Shown here piece after piece: positions 33,771 to 41,280 of a stretch of DNA of 64,000 nucleotides. Both the position numbers and the translations under genes were made by a program. Positions within the stretch are counted from its first letter, which is position 1, and each line of letters begins with the position of its first letter. The notes under the pieces were generated by a model. That model was not told the DNA's origin and did not search any database. It saw only the letters and a list, made by a program, of their open reading frames with translations. This stretch comes from Promethearchaeota archaeon (GTDB lineage: Archaea; Asgardarchaeota; Lokiarchaeia; Helarchaeales; RDOG01): positions 62,001 to 126,000 of the forward strand of contig RDOG01000008.1 of NCBI GenBank assembly GCA_011365055.1, read 5' to 3'.

Positions 33771-34014
33771 GGGAAAAACGTGCTGTAAAAATTAGGATAT
33801 AACTCTTCGTAAGAGTAAGGAGGGAGGGATTAATTATTAAAGGGAGAAAAATCTGCAGCACGTCTTCCCGTTCGGTTATTTTGGTAAACACCTTCAAGTT
33901 TATAGGTGAGATGCGCTTCAAGAGGGAGGGGAGGGATTTATTATTTGAGGGGATTTATCATAAAATGGGAGGGATTAAAAAAGTAGGGCGCATCTCTTCA
34001 CCCAACTTGAAGGT
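33771..34014 (+). ncRNA. candidate structured RNA: two hairpins with G-rich loops
   Basis: No gene fits this stretch, which is conspicuously G-rich on the plus strand. Hairpin A pairs 33771-33775 with 33865-33869 and 33778-33785 (acgtgctg) with 33856-33863 (cagcacgt), and encloses a small perfect hairpin (actctt-cgt-aagagt, 33802-33816). Hairpin B pairs 33890-33900 with 34004-34014, 33905-33909 with 33998-34002, and 33910-33916 with 33988-33994: 23 base pairs in all. Both loops contain ggagggagggatt/ggaggggagggattt followed by an A/T patch and agggg. A pyrimidine tract at 34015-34038 could terminate a plus-strand transcript. RNA family unknown; strand is inferred. Confidence 0.55.
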
Positions 34015-34044
34015 ATTTTCTTTTCTCTTATTTCCTCCTAGTAA

Positions 34045-34212
34045 CTATTCTGTATTCATTTTATATTGTAATACATAAGTGTTATCGCCGTTTTTCTTAA
34101 GTTCTAATTCAAACTCTGAATCATCGGACAAGTCCATCATTTTTGCGATGGTCTTGGGAATTAATAGGTACGTGGACTGTTTTATTCGAATGCAACGAAC
34201 ATTTAATGGCAT
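34045..34212 (-). CDS. AbrB/SpoVT-like 55-residue DNA-binding protein
   Basis: The ATG at 34212 opens a frame of 55 codons beginning MPLNVRCIRIKQSTYLLIPK. The N-terminal half follows the swapped-hairpin (AbrB) fold: a strand, a loop, the strand-turn TYLLIPKTIAK, then DLSDDSEFELEL with its acidic middle. Proteins of this kind are dimeric regulators or the antitoxins of toxin-antitoxin pairs. No toxin gene adjoins it. It ends 31 bases before hairpin B of the candidate RNA. A TATA-like atatac lies about 26 bases upstream of the ATG, suggesting a leaderless transcript. Confidence 0.7.
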   Translation of the reverse strand: MPLNVRCIRIKQSTYLLIPKTIAKMMDLSDDSEFELELKKNGDNTYVLQYKMNTE

Positions 34213-34363
34213 ATTTCTTTCCCCGAGTAATTTATCATTAATTGTATATTCTTAAGATTTCTAGATTTTCTTTTAATAAAAACCTTATGAATTATTTAGT
34301 CTGTAAATGCAATTTTTTGTGGAAAAAAAAATTCAAATATACATATTTGTGCATAAGAAAAGG

Positions 34364-35638
34364 TTATTTTTTTGAGGTATCAGGTTTTGCAAATTTTAGC
34401 GAACACACGCCCAACGAAACAATTTTTTTATCTTCATCTAAAGTCCAACCATAAACATTGAATAATCCTTCATAATAGCGAGCTAAACATCCCATGAGAT
34501 CTTCATCAATCATGGTTCCAATAAGCCTAAAATTTAATTCTTCAGAATCCTCAGTAAGTTCTATTTTAAATCCAGTAATATCAGCAAAATAAACATAATT
34601 TAATAAACTTTTATATTCTTCAACTGGAAAAGAAGAGAATTGGATTTTCACCAAATTTGCATCTTTAACACCTTCTTCATACCATTTATTGACCCAATTT
34701 TTATCTTTAAACAACTTTATTTTAACACATTCAAAATAGATGCTTGCAGGTACAAGGATCATATCAATTTCTTTAACTACTTGAAAAAGCACATATTCTG
34801 ATACTATATCTTCTATACTTTGATCGAAATTTTCTTCGATTGAGATACAATTTTTCAAAACGTGTTCGTTCACGTAATTGAATAAAGTCATGTTCCTTTT
34901 CTTTGAAATTTCAAGTAAGGTTTCTGCTATTTCTTTATCTACGGCTAAAGTTTTTCGATCTATTGAATGATCATCTTCTCCAGGTTCAAAAAAATTAGAA
35001 GGTTCTGTCATTCTCATTTTAATTATATTCAATAATTCTTTTGTTTTTGGTTCAAATGATATGTTAATATGAGATGTCTCAAAGGTTTGAGAAGTTTTCT
35101 TAAATCCCAAATGTTCAAAAATAGCAATGAACGTTTGAGAATAATAATTTAAAAACGCATCTGGGAAATCCATATTTTTTTTTATGACATTTAATTGATG
35201 AGTATAATCATCATTTAATCTGAATTTTACTTCAATATCTCTCCAAAAGGCGTTTTTAGCAAATTTAATGAGAATATCAATCCGTTCATTAATACTAGGA
35301 TATTTTGCTTCACAATATCGAATCATCCATTTACCAAATTCATAAAATTTGTTTTGAAATTCTTCTATATAATCTTCCACACCACTTAAAGCGCTATAAA
35401 ATAAATTACTTGGAGCTAATACAAATCCCAATTTTTTTGCAAGCTCAAAGGATTCTATCTTTTCAATAATATTACTTAAATCCGTATTTAATTCATTTTC
35501 TGCCCTGATAGCTTGTAACATGCACTGGTTCAAAAAGTTGTAAAGTGTTATACCCCTTTCTTTAGTAGATTCACTTATTTTAACCGCTAATGCCTTCGCT
35601 ACGGCTAAGGTCTTTCGTTCTTTTGACAAAATCCCCAC
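34364..35638 (-). CDS. uncharacterised protein with two ~200-residue internal repeats
   Basis: The 424 residues fall into two related halves. Each opens with a similar 35-residue helical segment, RKTLAVAKALAVKI...GITLYNFLNQ at the start and RKTLAVDKEIAETL...NMTLFNYVNE near 235. A shared pattern follows: FVLAPSN/MILVPAS, then a long helical part and a C-terminal beta region. The Leu-Ala-Val-x-Lys ... Thr-Leu-x-Asn opening slightly resembles ribbon-helix-helix DNA-binding segments. No family or function is recognised. The protein is cytoplasmic by sequence. Confidence 0.75.
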   Translation of the reverse strand: MGILSKERKTLAVAKALAVKISESTKERGITLYNFLNQCMLQAIRAENELNTDLSNIIEKIESFELAKKLGFVLAPSNLFYSALSGVEDYIEEFQNKFYEFGKWMIRYCEAKYPSINERIDILIKFAKNAFWRDIEVKFRLNDDYTHQLNVIKKNMDFPDAFLNYYSQTFIAIFEHLGFKKTSQTFETSHINISFEPKTKELLNIIKMRMTEPSNFFEPGEDDHSIDRKTLAVDKEIAETLLEISKKRNMTLFNYVNEHVLKNCISIEENFDQSIEDIVSEYVLFQVVKEIDMILVPASIYFECVKIKLFKDKNWVNKWYEEGVKDANLVKIQFSSFPVEEYKSLLNYVYFADITGFKIELTEDSEELNFRLIGTMIDEDLMGCLARYYEGLFNVYGWTLDEDKKIVSLGVCSLKFAKPDTSKK

Positions 35639-35717
35639 GTGAAAATTATTTAAATTTAATATTAAGAATTACTTGAGCTATTATATCTAAGCTTTTATTT
35701 TTAAAAATTATTGTGAA

Positions 35718-36674
35718 TTATTTCAAGCCCATTTGGGTTATTATGAAATCTAAAGATGATATGCCATAAATTTCCTCTTCATTTAATATAATTTTTTGAG
35801 GACTATATTTTTCAAATTTATCTTTAATTATATCGTAATTTTTTTGTTGAGTTTTCTTTTTCCTTTCGCAGAATTTGCATTCATGATTTGTTGTATCTGG
35901 GAGGAATTTATTCACATATATTCCAGCAACTTGAATATCGTATATATTCAATTGTTTTATTAATCGTTCAGTTTCTAGTATTGAAAGCATTTCTGGGATC
36001 ATTACAGCAATAAATAAAGTAGATTCTTTATTTGATAATCTTTCTTTAGTTGATATTGCCCATTCCTTTATTTTTTCCAGGAATTCAGCAGGATCAGCTT
36101 TCTTTTCCTCAACTTTTTTCCTTCTGAATGCACTTGTAAATTTATCAATAACGCTGCCCAATTTATGTCTAATATTAATTAATCTCATGCTAGTACCCTT
36201 CATAAATTCTGGAAGATTTAATAAATTAAGAGTATGACCAGTAGGAGCAGTATCAAGAATAACGATATCGAACATGATACCGTCTTTTCCACCAACGAAC
36301 GTCCTATTTACATCTAAAATACCAAATCCTTCACTCATTCCGGGAACTAATTCTAATGAATCACCCAAAATTAACTTTAATTCTGGTTGGTTTTCAATAT
36401 GAACTTCATAATCTTTTGCAACTTGCTCTGTATTTATTTCGAGCATGTATAAAAATTCGTTGACTTTTACAAGTTTTCCAGGATTAGGCTCTACTTGATA
36501 AATATCACTAACAGAATGGGCAGGATCAGTCGACATTATTAAAGTCTTTTTCTTTTTTCGGGAAACGTATAAAGCCGTTGCAGAGGCTAAGGTAGTTTTT
36601 CCAACACCACCTTTTCCTCCAAAAATAATAAGTTTTTTCCCATTTTCGTTAATGAAATCAGTTAAATGCTTCAA
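35718..36674 (-). CDS. Get3/ArsA-family ATPase with CxxC (tail-anchored targeting type)
   Basis: The deviant P-loop GKGGVGKTT with its signature Lys is intact, as are switch I STDPAHSVSD and switch II DTAPTGHT. Near the C-terminus is CKFC, the zinc-binding pair that holds the Get3 homodimer. This set is diagnostic of Get3-type ATPases, which carry tail-anchored membrane proteins; ArsA arsenite pumps usually lack the CxxC. I start it at TTG 36674 (MKHLTDFINENGKKL) behind GGAG, because the frame further upstream to 36755 encodes an unlikely hydrophobic stretch and runs into the divergent gene. The protein is about 318 residues. A second, divergent family member lies at 45846. Confidence 0.88.
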   Translation of the reverse strand: MKHLTDFINENGKKLIIFGGKGGVGKTTLASATALYVSRKKKKTLIMSTDPAHSVSDIYQVEPNPGKLVKVNEFLYMLEINTEQVAKDYEVHIENQPELKLILGDSLELVPGMSEGFGILDVNRTFVGGKDGIMFDIVILDTAPTGHTLNLLNLPEFMKGTSMRLINIRHKLGSVIDKFTSAFRRKKVEEKKADPAEFLEKIKEWAISTKERLSNKESTLFIAVMIPEMLSILETERLIKQLNIYDIQVAGIYVNKFLPDTTNHECKFCERKKKTQQKNYDIIKDKFEKYSPQKIILNEEEIYGISSLDFIITQMGLK

Positions 36675-36776
36675 TTCTTTCTCTCCAGTAAAATAAATCC
36701 TAAGATAAAATAATTTAAAAATTTCATAAACAATATCTTTAATATTAAAGTACAAATAAAGCGAGTTATATTTTAA

Positions 36777-37994
36777 ATGTTCTCAACTGAATTTGATATA
36801 ATTTTATTTGGAAGAGGAATAAATACCTTAACATTAGCTTTAGAATGTGCCAATCAAAGTAGACGTGCGATTATAATTGAATTAAATGATAATAAATCTC
36901 AGGAGATTCAAGAACCGTGTTATATTTGGGATGAATCTCTAGATGAGTATCCGTTTTTAAAAGGGGGAAGGGGAAATAAGATTTCTGAAATAATTTGGAA
37001 AGGTAAGGAGAAAAATTATAGACTTGATATGAATGATTGTTGGAAATTGGACTCCATAAAAATATCTACGTTGTTAAAAAAAGAATTAGATAAGTTTAAC
37101 ATTCCAATAATAAAAGCAAATACAATTAAAATGGAATTAAGTGAAAAATTAACAGTTCAAGCGAACCAAGACACTTATACTGCTCGATTATGCACTTTAA
37201 ACCATAATTATTTGTCAAATAATAACTTTAAATCAAATTTTAATTTAAAATCCATAAAAAATAAGGAAATTCGAATTAATAATCACATAGAAAATGTTAA
37301 AGGTTTTCCAATAACTAACGATATCATGCATATTAATAATTTTTTAGTCGAAACTCCAGGACACAATCATAAATATCAAGCTAGAATTCTTTCTAATATC
37401 ATTTATCCAATCCATGAATCAGGAGCAGTAATTTCACTAAATTGGGGTGATGAGTGCAATATTGATCAGGAATTGAAGGAGATTTATCTAAATGAATTAT
37501 GCGTACGTAATTGGAGAAGAAAGAGGAAAATAATTACTGTAGTAAATCAGATCCAAGATAGATCAATTAATATTCTAAATTCTAGTAATATAATTTCTCC
37601 TGAAAATAGGTTAATGATGTTAGAACCAGCTATCGATCAACTAAATTTTAATTTTTTTGGATTAGATCTTTCTAAATCCTTTAATTTTGGAAAAATATTT
37701 TTGAAATGGTTAAATAATGCATTTTTTAAGGAAAGATTAGAATGGAATCCTCAAACCTTTTTTGAAGCCATAAATAAAGAGACTGAAATTCATCATGACA
37801 TGTACTTAAATGCTTATTTAACTCAAAAATTGGTAAACTTCTTATCTACATTGGATTCAGAAAAGATTGATGTCGTTATTTCAGAGTTCTTGTATAAATA
37901 TCTAAAAATTAATGAGAATATTAATTTATTTTTAAAAGGAATGCTTCCTCAAGATATTATTAATGATGTTTTAAATAATTTAATTGGAATTTAA
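36777..37994 (+). CDS. FAD-binding-like protein with degenerate dinucleotide motif
   Basis: The first 40 residues form a Rossmann strand-loop-helix: DIILFGRGINTLTLALECA, then RRAIIIEL with the acidic end expected for FAD or NAD binding. The usual G-x-G-x-x-G is G-R-G-I-N-T here, so the third Gly is lost. The following layout (YIWDESLDEYP, then LDMNDCWKLDSIK) distantly resembles geranylgeranyl-reductase/lycopene-cyclase-type flavoproteins. The rest (about 200-405) is not recognised. Whether it still binds a cofactor is unclear. It is divergent from the Get3-like gene and upstream of a longin-like gene. Confidence 0.6.
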   Translation: MFSTEFDIILFGRGINTLTLALECANQSRRAIIIELNDNKSQEIQEPCYIWDESLDEYPFLKGGRGNKISEIIWKGKEKNYRLDMNDCWKLDSIKISTLLKKELDKFNIPIIKANTIKMELSEKLTVQANQDTYTARLCTLNHNYLSNNNFKSNFNLKSIKNKEIRINNHIENVKGFPITNDIMHINNFLVETPGHNHKYQARILSNIIYPIHESGAVISLNWGDECNIDQELKEIYLNELCVRNWRRKRKIITVVNQIQDRSINILNSSNIISPENRLMMLEPAIDQLNFNFFGLDLSKSFNFGKIFLKWLNNAFFKERLEWNPQTFFEAINKETEIHHDMYLNAYLTQKLVNFLSTLDSEKIDVVISEFLYKYLKINENINLFLKGMLPQDIINDVLNNLIGI

Positions 37995-38022
37995 TTTCTG
38001 AAAATTTCTAAAAAAATGAAGA

Positions 38023-38784
38023 ATGGACGATATCTTGATTAAAAATATCTGGATTATTAAAGAAACAGGAGAAAATCTCTATACAAGAACCTTTGGCGAA
38101 TCCGTTCACGGCGGATTAGATGAAAATTTAATTTCTGGTTTGTTTATGGCTGTTGCTAACTTCGCTAAGTCTGCGGGAAAAGATGAAATGGATTCAATAT
38201 CAATGAAAAACAAGAAATTTCTATTTTTAAACAAAGGAGAAATTTTTATTGTTTTAGGAATAGAAAAAGAAACAGATGAGGAAACCGTAAAAACGCAGCT
38301 CAGTAAGATAGGAGATTTATTTATCGAGGAGTTCAAGGAAATTTTAAATAATTGGGATGGAAATGTTAGAATTTTCAAACGATTTACTGAAGTTTTAGAT
38401 AATGAATTTAAGACAGAGATAATTGAAGAAGTAAAACCTATAAAAAACAATGAACCAGCCAAAGAAATAAAAAAAGTTGACGAAAATATATTTAATGAAA
38501 GCAAGCAGGTCAGCATGGAGTTTCCAACCGAAATTATTCAAGATAATCCAGCACATATTAAAGTCTTTTTATCAAAAAGTTTAACAGAACATTACTCTAT
38601 TGAAATTGATTTTTCCAAATTTCCTGAAAAGCCAATCGTAAATTTCGGAGAAATCGCTAAAGTGTTGGGTGAGAATCCTAGCTTGATACTAGAAAATTGG
38701 AATGCAGAAAATCCTCCAAAAATTTGCGAGGTTATAAGAGAAATAGAATCATATTTAATTGGACCACAATTAGGATTTATGTAG
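38023..38784 (+). CDS. longin-like domain plus possible RWD/E2-like domain
   Basis: No family name can be proved from sequence alone. The first ~125 residues predict strand-strand-helix-strand-strand-helix: KNIWIIKET and LYTRTF strands, helix ENLISGLFMAVANFAKSAG, strands KKFLFL and IFIVLGI, and a long helix to ILNNW. This is the longin/roadblock layout common among Asgard trafficking-like proteins. A charged linker follows, then a C-terminal domain (about 165-253) with YSIEIDFSKFPEKPIVNF and a later ENWN, which looks like the strand and Trp regions of RWD/E2-like folds, without an active-site Cys. It ends 13 bases before the glycosyltransferase start. Confidence 0.55.
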   Translation: MDDILIKNIWIIKETGENLYTRTFGESVHGGLDENLISGLFMAVANFAKSAGKDEMDSISMKNKKFLFLNKGEIFIVLGIEKETDEETVKTQLSKIGDLFIEEFKEILNNWDGNVRIFKRFTEVLDNEFKTEIIEEVKPIKNNEPAKEIKKVDENIFNESKQVSMEFPTEIIQDNPAHIKVFLSKSLTEHYSIEIDFSKFPEKPIVNFGEIAKVLGENPSLILENWNAENPPKICEVIREIESYLIGPQLGFM

Positions 38785-38797
38785 GAGGAGCAAAAAG

Positions 38798-39997
38798 TTG
38801 AAAATTGGATTTTTTACGGATACTTATGCACAAATGAATGGAGTTACAGTCATAATTAAGATGTTAGAGAACCAATTGAGAGAGCTTGGTCATGAGGTGC
38901 ATGTTTTTGCTCCGAGAAGTACTCACAAAGAGGATAAAAAAAATCCATATCTTCATACTTCGGAAGCTGTCAGATTCCTTCCTTCTCCAGAATATAAATT
39001 ATCTCCTTTTCCAATATTCTTATTTGATTTACCTCCTTTAGATATCATTCACATTCATTCCCCAATATCTCTTGGAATTTCTGGTTTATTTGCAGCTCGG
39101 AGATTGGGAATTCCTACGGTAGGAACCGTTCATACGTTGATTCCTGAATTTTGGAGCGTTTTTATGAACAACATGATTCCTTCAGTAGGTATCCCGATTG
39201 TAAAGGATTTCATTAATTTAGTTGTTGATACTGCTGTAGATGTAACTAGCGTCTTTGCGCAATATTTTAGTTGGAGGTATTATGTACAATTTTTTAAAAG
39301 ATGCGATATTACAACTGTCCCGAGCAAATATGCCCAAGATATTTGTAAAGAAAAAGGTCTGGACACCAAAATTTTACCTAATGGAATAGATTTCAGTAAA
39401 TTTGATAAAATTAGTAAAAGTTTTTTAAAAAAATTTAAAATATCTAAAGAAAATAGATATTTAATTTCGGTAGGAAGACTAAGTGAAGAGAAAAAAATAG
39501 AAACTTCTTTAAAAGCATTCATTTCAATAATAAGAGATTATCCCGATTTAAAATTTCTCATTGTTGGTGATGGTCCGATGCATTCGACCTTGTCTTCCAT
39601 GGCCGAAAGGGGAGGAATTTCTGATAAAGTCATATTTACGGGGTATTTGAATGAAGCAGAACTAGCTGCAGCATATCAAAATTCTCACATTTATGTGACG
39701 AATTCACCTTTTGAGACTCAAGGATTGAGCATTATTGAGGCACTATATTTCAATTTACCCGTAATAGGAGTTAAATCTGGTGCAACAGAAGATTTACAAC
39801 TTCAAGATAATAAAATTGGTCTTTTTCATGATGGAACAGAAGAGAATTTGGCGAATCAGATAAAGACGTTGTTAAATCTTAAAAATTTATACGATGAATA
39901 TCAAAAGCATGCTAAGACTTATTCCTTAAAATATAACATGAAAGATTTTGTAAAAAAACAAGTAAATTTATATGAAGAACTGATTTCAAAACGTTAG
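38798..39997 (+). CDS. family-4-type glycosyltransferase
   Basis: The 399-residue protein has two Rossmann-like (GT-B) halves. The first opens KIGFFTDTYAQMNGVTVIIKM. The second has VGRLSEEKKIETSLKAF, a GYLNEAELAAAYQNSHIYVTNS segment and the E-x7-E-like nucleotide-sugar pocket ETQGLSIIEAL. This is the RfaB/GT4 pattern (for example glycolipid or glycan mannosyl- or glucosyltransferases); donor and acceptor are unknown. A GGAGGAG ribosome-binding site precedes TTG 38798. A short hydrophobic stretch near 130-160 could give peripheral membrane association. The end overlaps the convergent small gene by four bases. Confidence 0.92.
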   Translation: MKIGFFTDTYAQMNGVTVIIKMLENQLRELGHEVHVFAPRSTHKEDKKNPYLHTSEAVRFLPSPEYKLSPFPIFLFDLPPLDIIHIHSPISLGISGLFAARRLGIPTVGTVHTLIPEFWSVFMNNMIPSVGIPIVKDFINLVVDTAVDVTSVFAQYFSWRYYVQFFKRCDITTVPSKYAQDICKEKGLDTKILPNGIDFSKFDKISKSFLKKFKISKENRYLISVGRLSEEKKIETSLKAFISIIRDYPDLKFLIVGDGPMHSTLSSMAERGGISDKVIFTGYLNEAELAAAYQNSHIYVTNSPFETQGLSIIEALYFNLPVIGVKSGATEDLQLQDNKIGLFHDGTEENLANQIKTLLNLKNLYDEYQKHAKTYSLKYNMKDFVKKQVNLYEELISKR

Positions 39998-40317
39998 GTT
40001 TTTTTCTCATAAACCACGAATTCAGCATAATCTGAAGATTGCATGGCTTTGATGACCATATCATTATCAAATCCAGGAAGTTTTTGTAGAAGAAACAATA
40101 CCATTTGTATAAATGGAGCTTCATTTTCTATTGTTATTGTCGCAGTAGGAGTTATAAGGATCCAAAATACGTCTGGTAACCAAGGACCTTTATCTGTAGT
40201 GACAATTTTCACTTTAATTAAATCTTTAAACAACATTGTTTTACTGTAATTATCTGAATATTGAATACCACCTTCAATGAGGTTGATATCATAAACAGTA
40301 TTTCCTTCTTCGTACAT
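39994..40317 (-). CDS. small protein of unknown function
   Basis: The 107-residue protein is predicted as mixed beta and helix (YDINLIEGGIQYSDN, VFWILITPTATITIEN, a helix over PFIQMVLFLLQKL). It has no cysteine cluster, signal peptide or catalytic motif I can identify. It converges on the glycosyltransferase and overlaps its end by four bases. Its own short upstream spacer carries no clear operator. Confidence 0.6.
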   Translation of the reverse strand: MYEEGNTVYDINLIEGGIQYSDNYSKTMLFKDLIKVKIVTTDKGPWLPDVFWILITPTATITIENEAPFIQMVLFLLQKLPGFDNDMVIKAMQSSDYAEFVVYEKKT

Positions 40318-40479
40318 CTATTGTACCATTTTGTTAATCTTAAAAATAATATTTGAAATTTATTTATATTCTTTATAATCAATTCTGAATTTATTACTTA
40401 GCTCCTTTTATTTTTTCCAAGATATTGGATAAGCATTTATTTATTATTAAAAGATTAAAGATTCATAAAACTAAAATTT

Positions 40480-41256
40480 TTATTCAAAACCTTCGCAAAA
40501 CGCATGAACATTTAAACCAAGGTCAGCATGATAATATCCACCTTCTAATAAAGCATATCTTTTGCCTTCAGTTTTTTCTTTAGAAAAATCTCTCATTAAT
40601 CGGCCGATTATACGATAAGCATCTGTCGATAATTTGTGTCCCCAATCCTTTACATATTCATCAAATCCTGCCGAAGCAACTATTATGTCAAATTTTCCAG
40701 CCTGTTTGAAAGTTTTAGCAATTTCATCCAAGTAATCATCTTCTTGATCACTTGCAGGATTTAATATTTGCGTTCTGATTAAATCTTTTTTTTCATTTAA
40801 AATATTAATATTACCATCACCAGTATGAAGATCAAAATCAAGCACGAAAGCAGATTTAATTTTGTATTTCTTAACAAGATACAATAATGAAACGCTAATA
40901 TTGTTGAAATAACAAAATCCCCAGCAACTATTGGCTGAAGCATGATGACCTGGAGGCCTGATAACACCAAAACAAGGAGTTCCGTTATAAGCTAGATCAG
41001 CACATTTTATTGCACCACCAGCGGCTAAAATGGCCATCTCGTATATTTTAGTATTAAATCTATCATCTTTTATAGAAACTACATGCTCAGGAGTGTGAGC
41101 TAATAAAATATTCTCATCTGTAGCACGTTGTGGTTCAATAAACTCGTAATCTGGATATTTTTTTAATTCTTTAATAATGGGTTCCAATCTACCTTCTGAT
41201 GCTGCGGGATCAGAAGTGTAAGATCCATAAAAATTATCATGAAATACAATTTTCAT
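40480..41256 (-). CDS. histone-deacetylase-family hydrolase (class II/APAH-like)
   Basis: This 258-residue protein has the deacetylase active site: RPPGHHA with the His pair at 104-105, GFCYFNN, zinc ligands D142 and H144 in LDFDLHTGDG, D199 in SAGFDEY and the Tyr-containing EGGYYH. It should be a Zn-dependent deacetylase of lysine or polyamines. Archaeal relatives act on acetylated Alba, polyamines or metabolites; no substrate is deducible. It lies 24 bases after the tandem esterase genes on the same strand, so co-transcription is possible. Confidence 0.92.
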   Translation of the reverse strand: MKIVFHDNFYGSYTSDPAASEGRLEPIIKELKKYPDYEFIEPQRATDENILLAHTPEHVVSIKDDRFNTKIYEMAILAAGGAIKCADLAYNGTPCFGVIRPPGHHASANSCWGFCYFNNISVSLLYLVKKYKIKSAFVLDFDLHTGDGNINILNEKKDLIRTQILNPASDQEDDYLDEIAKTFKQAGKFDIIVASAGFDEYVKDWGHKLSTDAYRIIGRLMRDFSKEKTEGKRYALLEGGYYHADLGLNVHAFCEGFE

Positions 41257-41280
41257 ATAAAAATCACCAAAAATAAAGGA

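Noticed and set aside
33881..34078. 65-codon plus-strand frame across the hairpin region
   Set aside because: It crosses both arms of hairpin B, has no ribosome-binding site and no family pattern. The palindromic structure explains the open frame better.
35718..36755. Get3-like start at 36755
   Set aside because: The first 27 codons would be an unlikely hydrophobic leader and crowd the promoter of the divergent gene. TTG 36674 has a GGAG site eight bases before it.
36777..37994. Rab GDI/Rab escort protein homologue
   Set aside because: Only the Rossmann opening is shared with that superfamily. The characteristic switch-contact residues are not recognisable, and the later pattern is closer to other flavoproteins.
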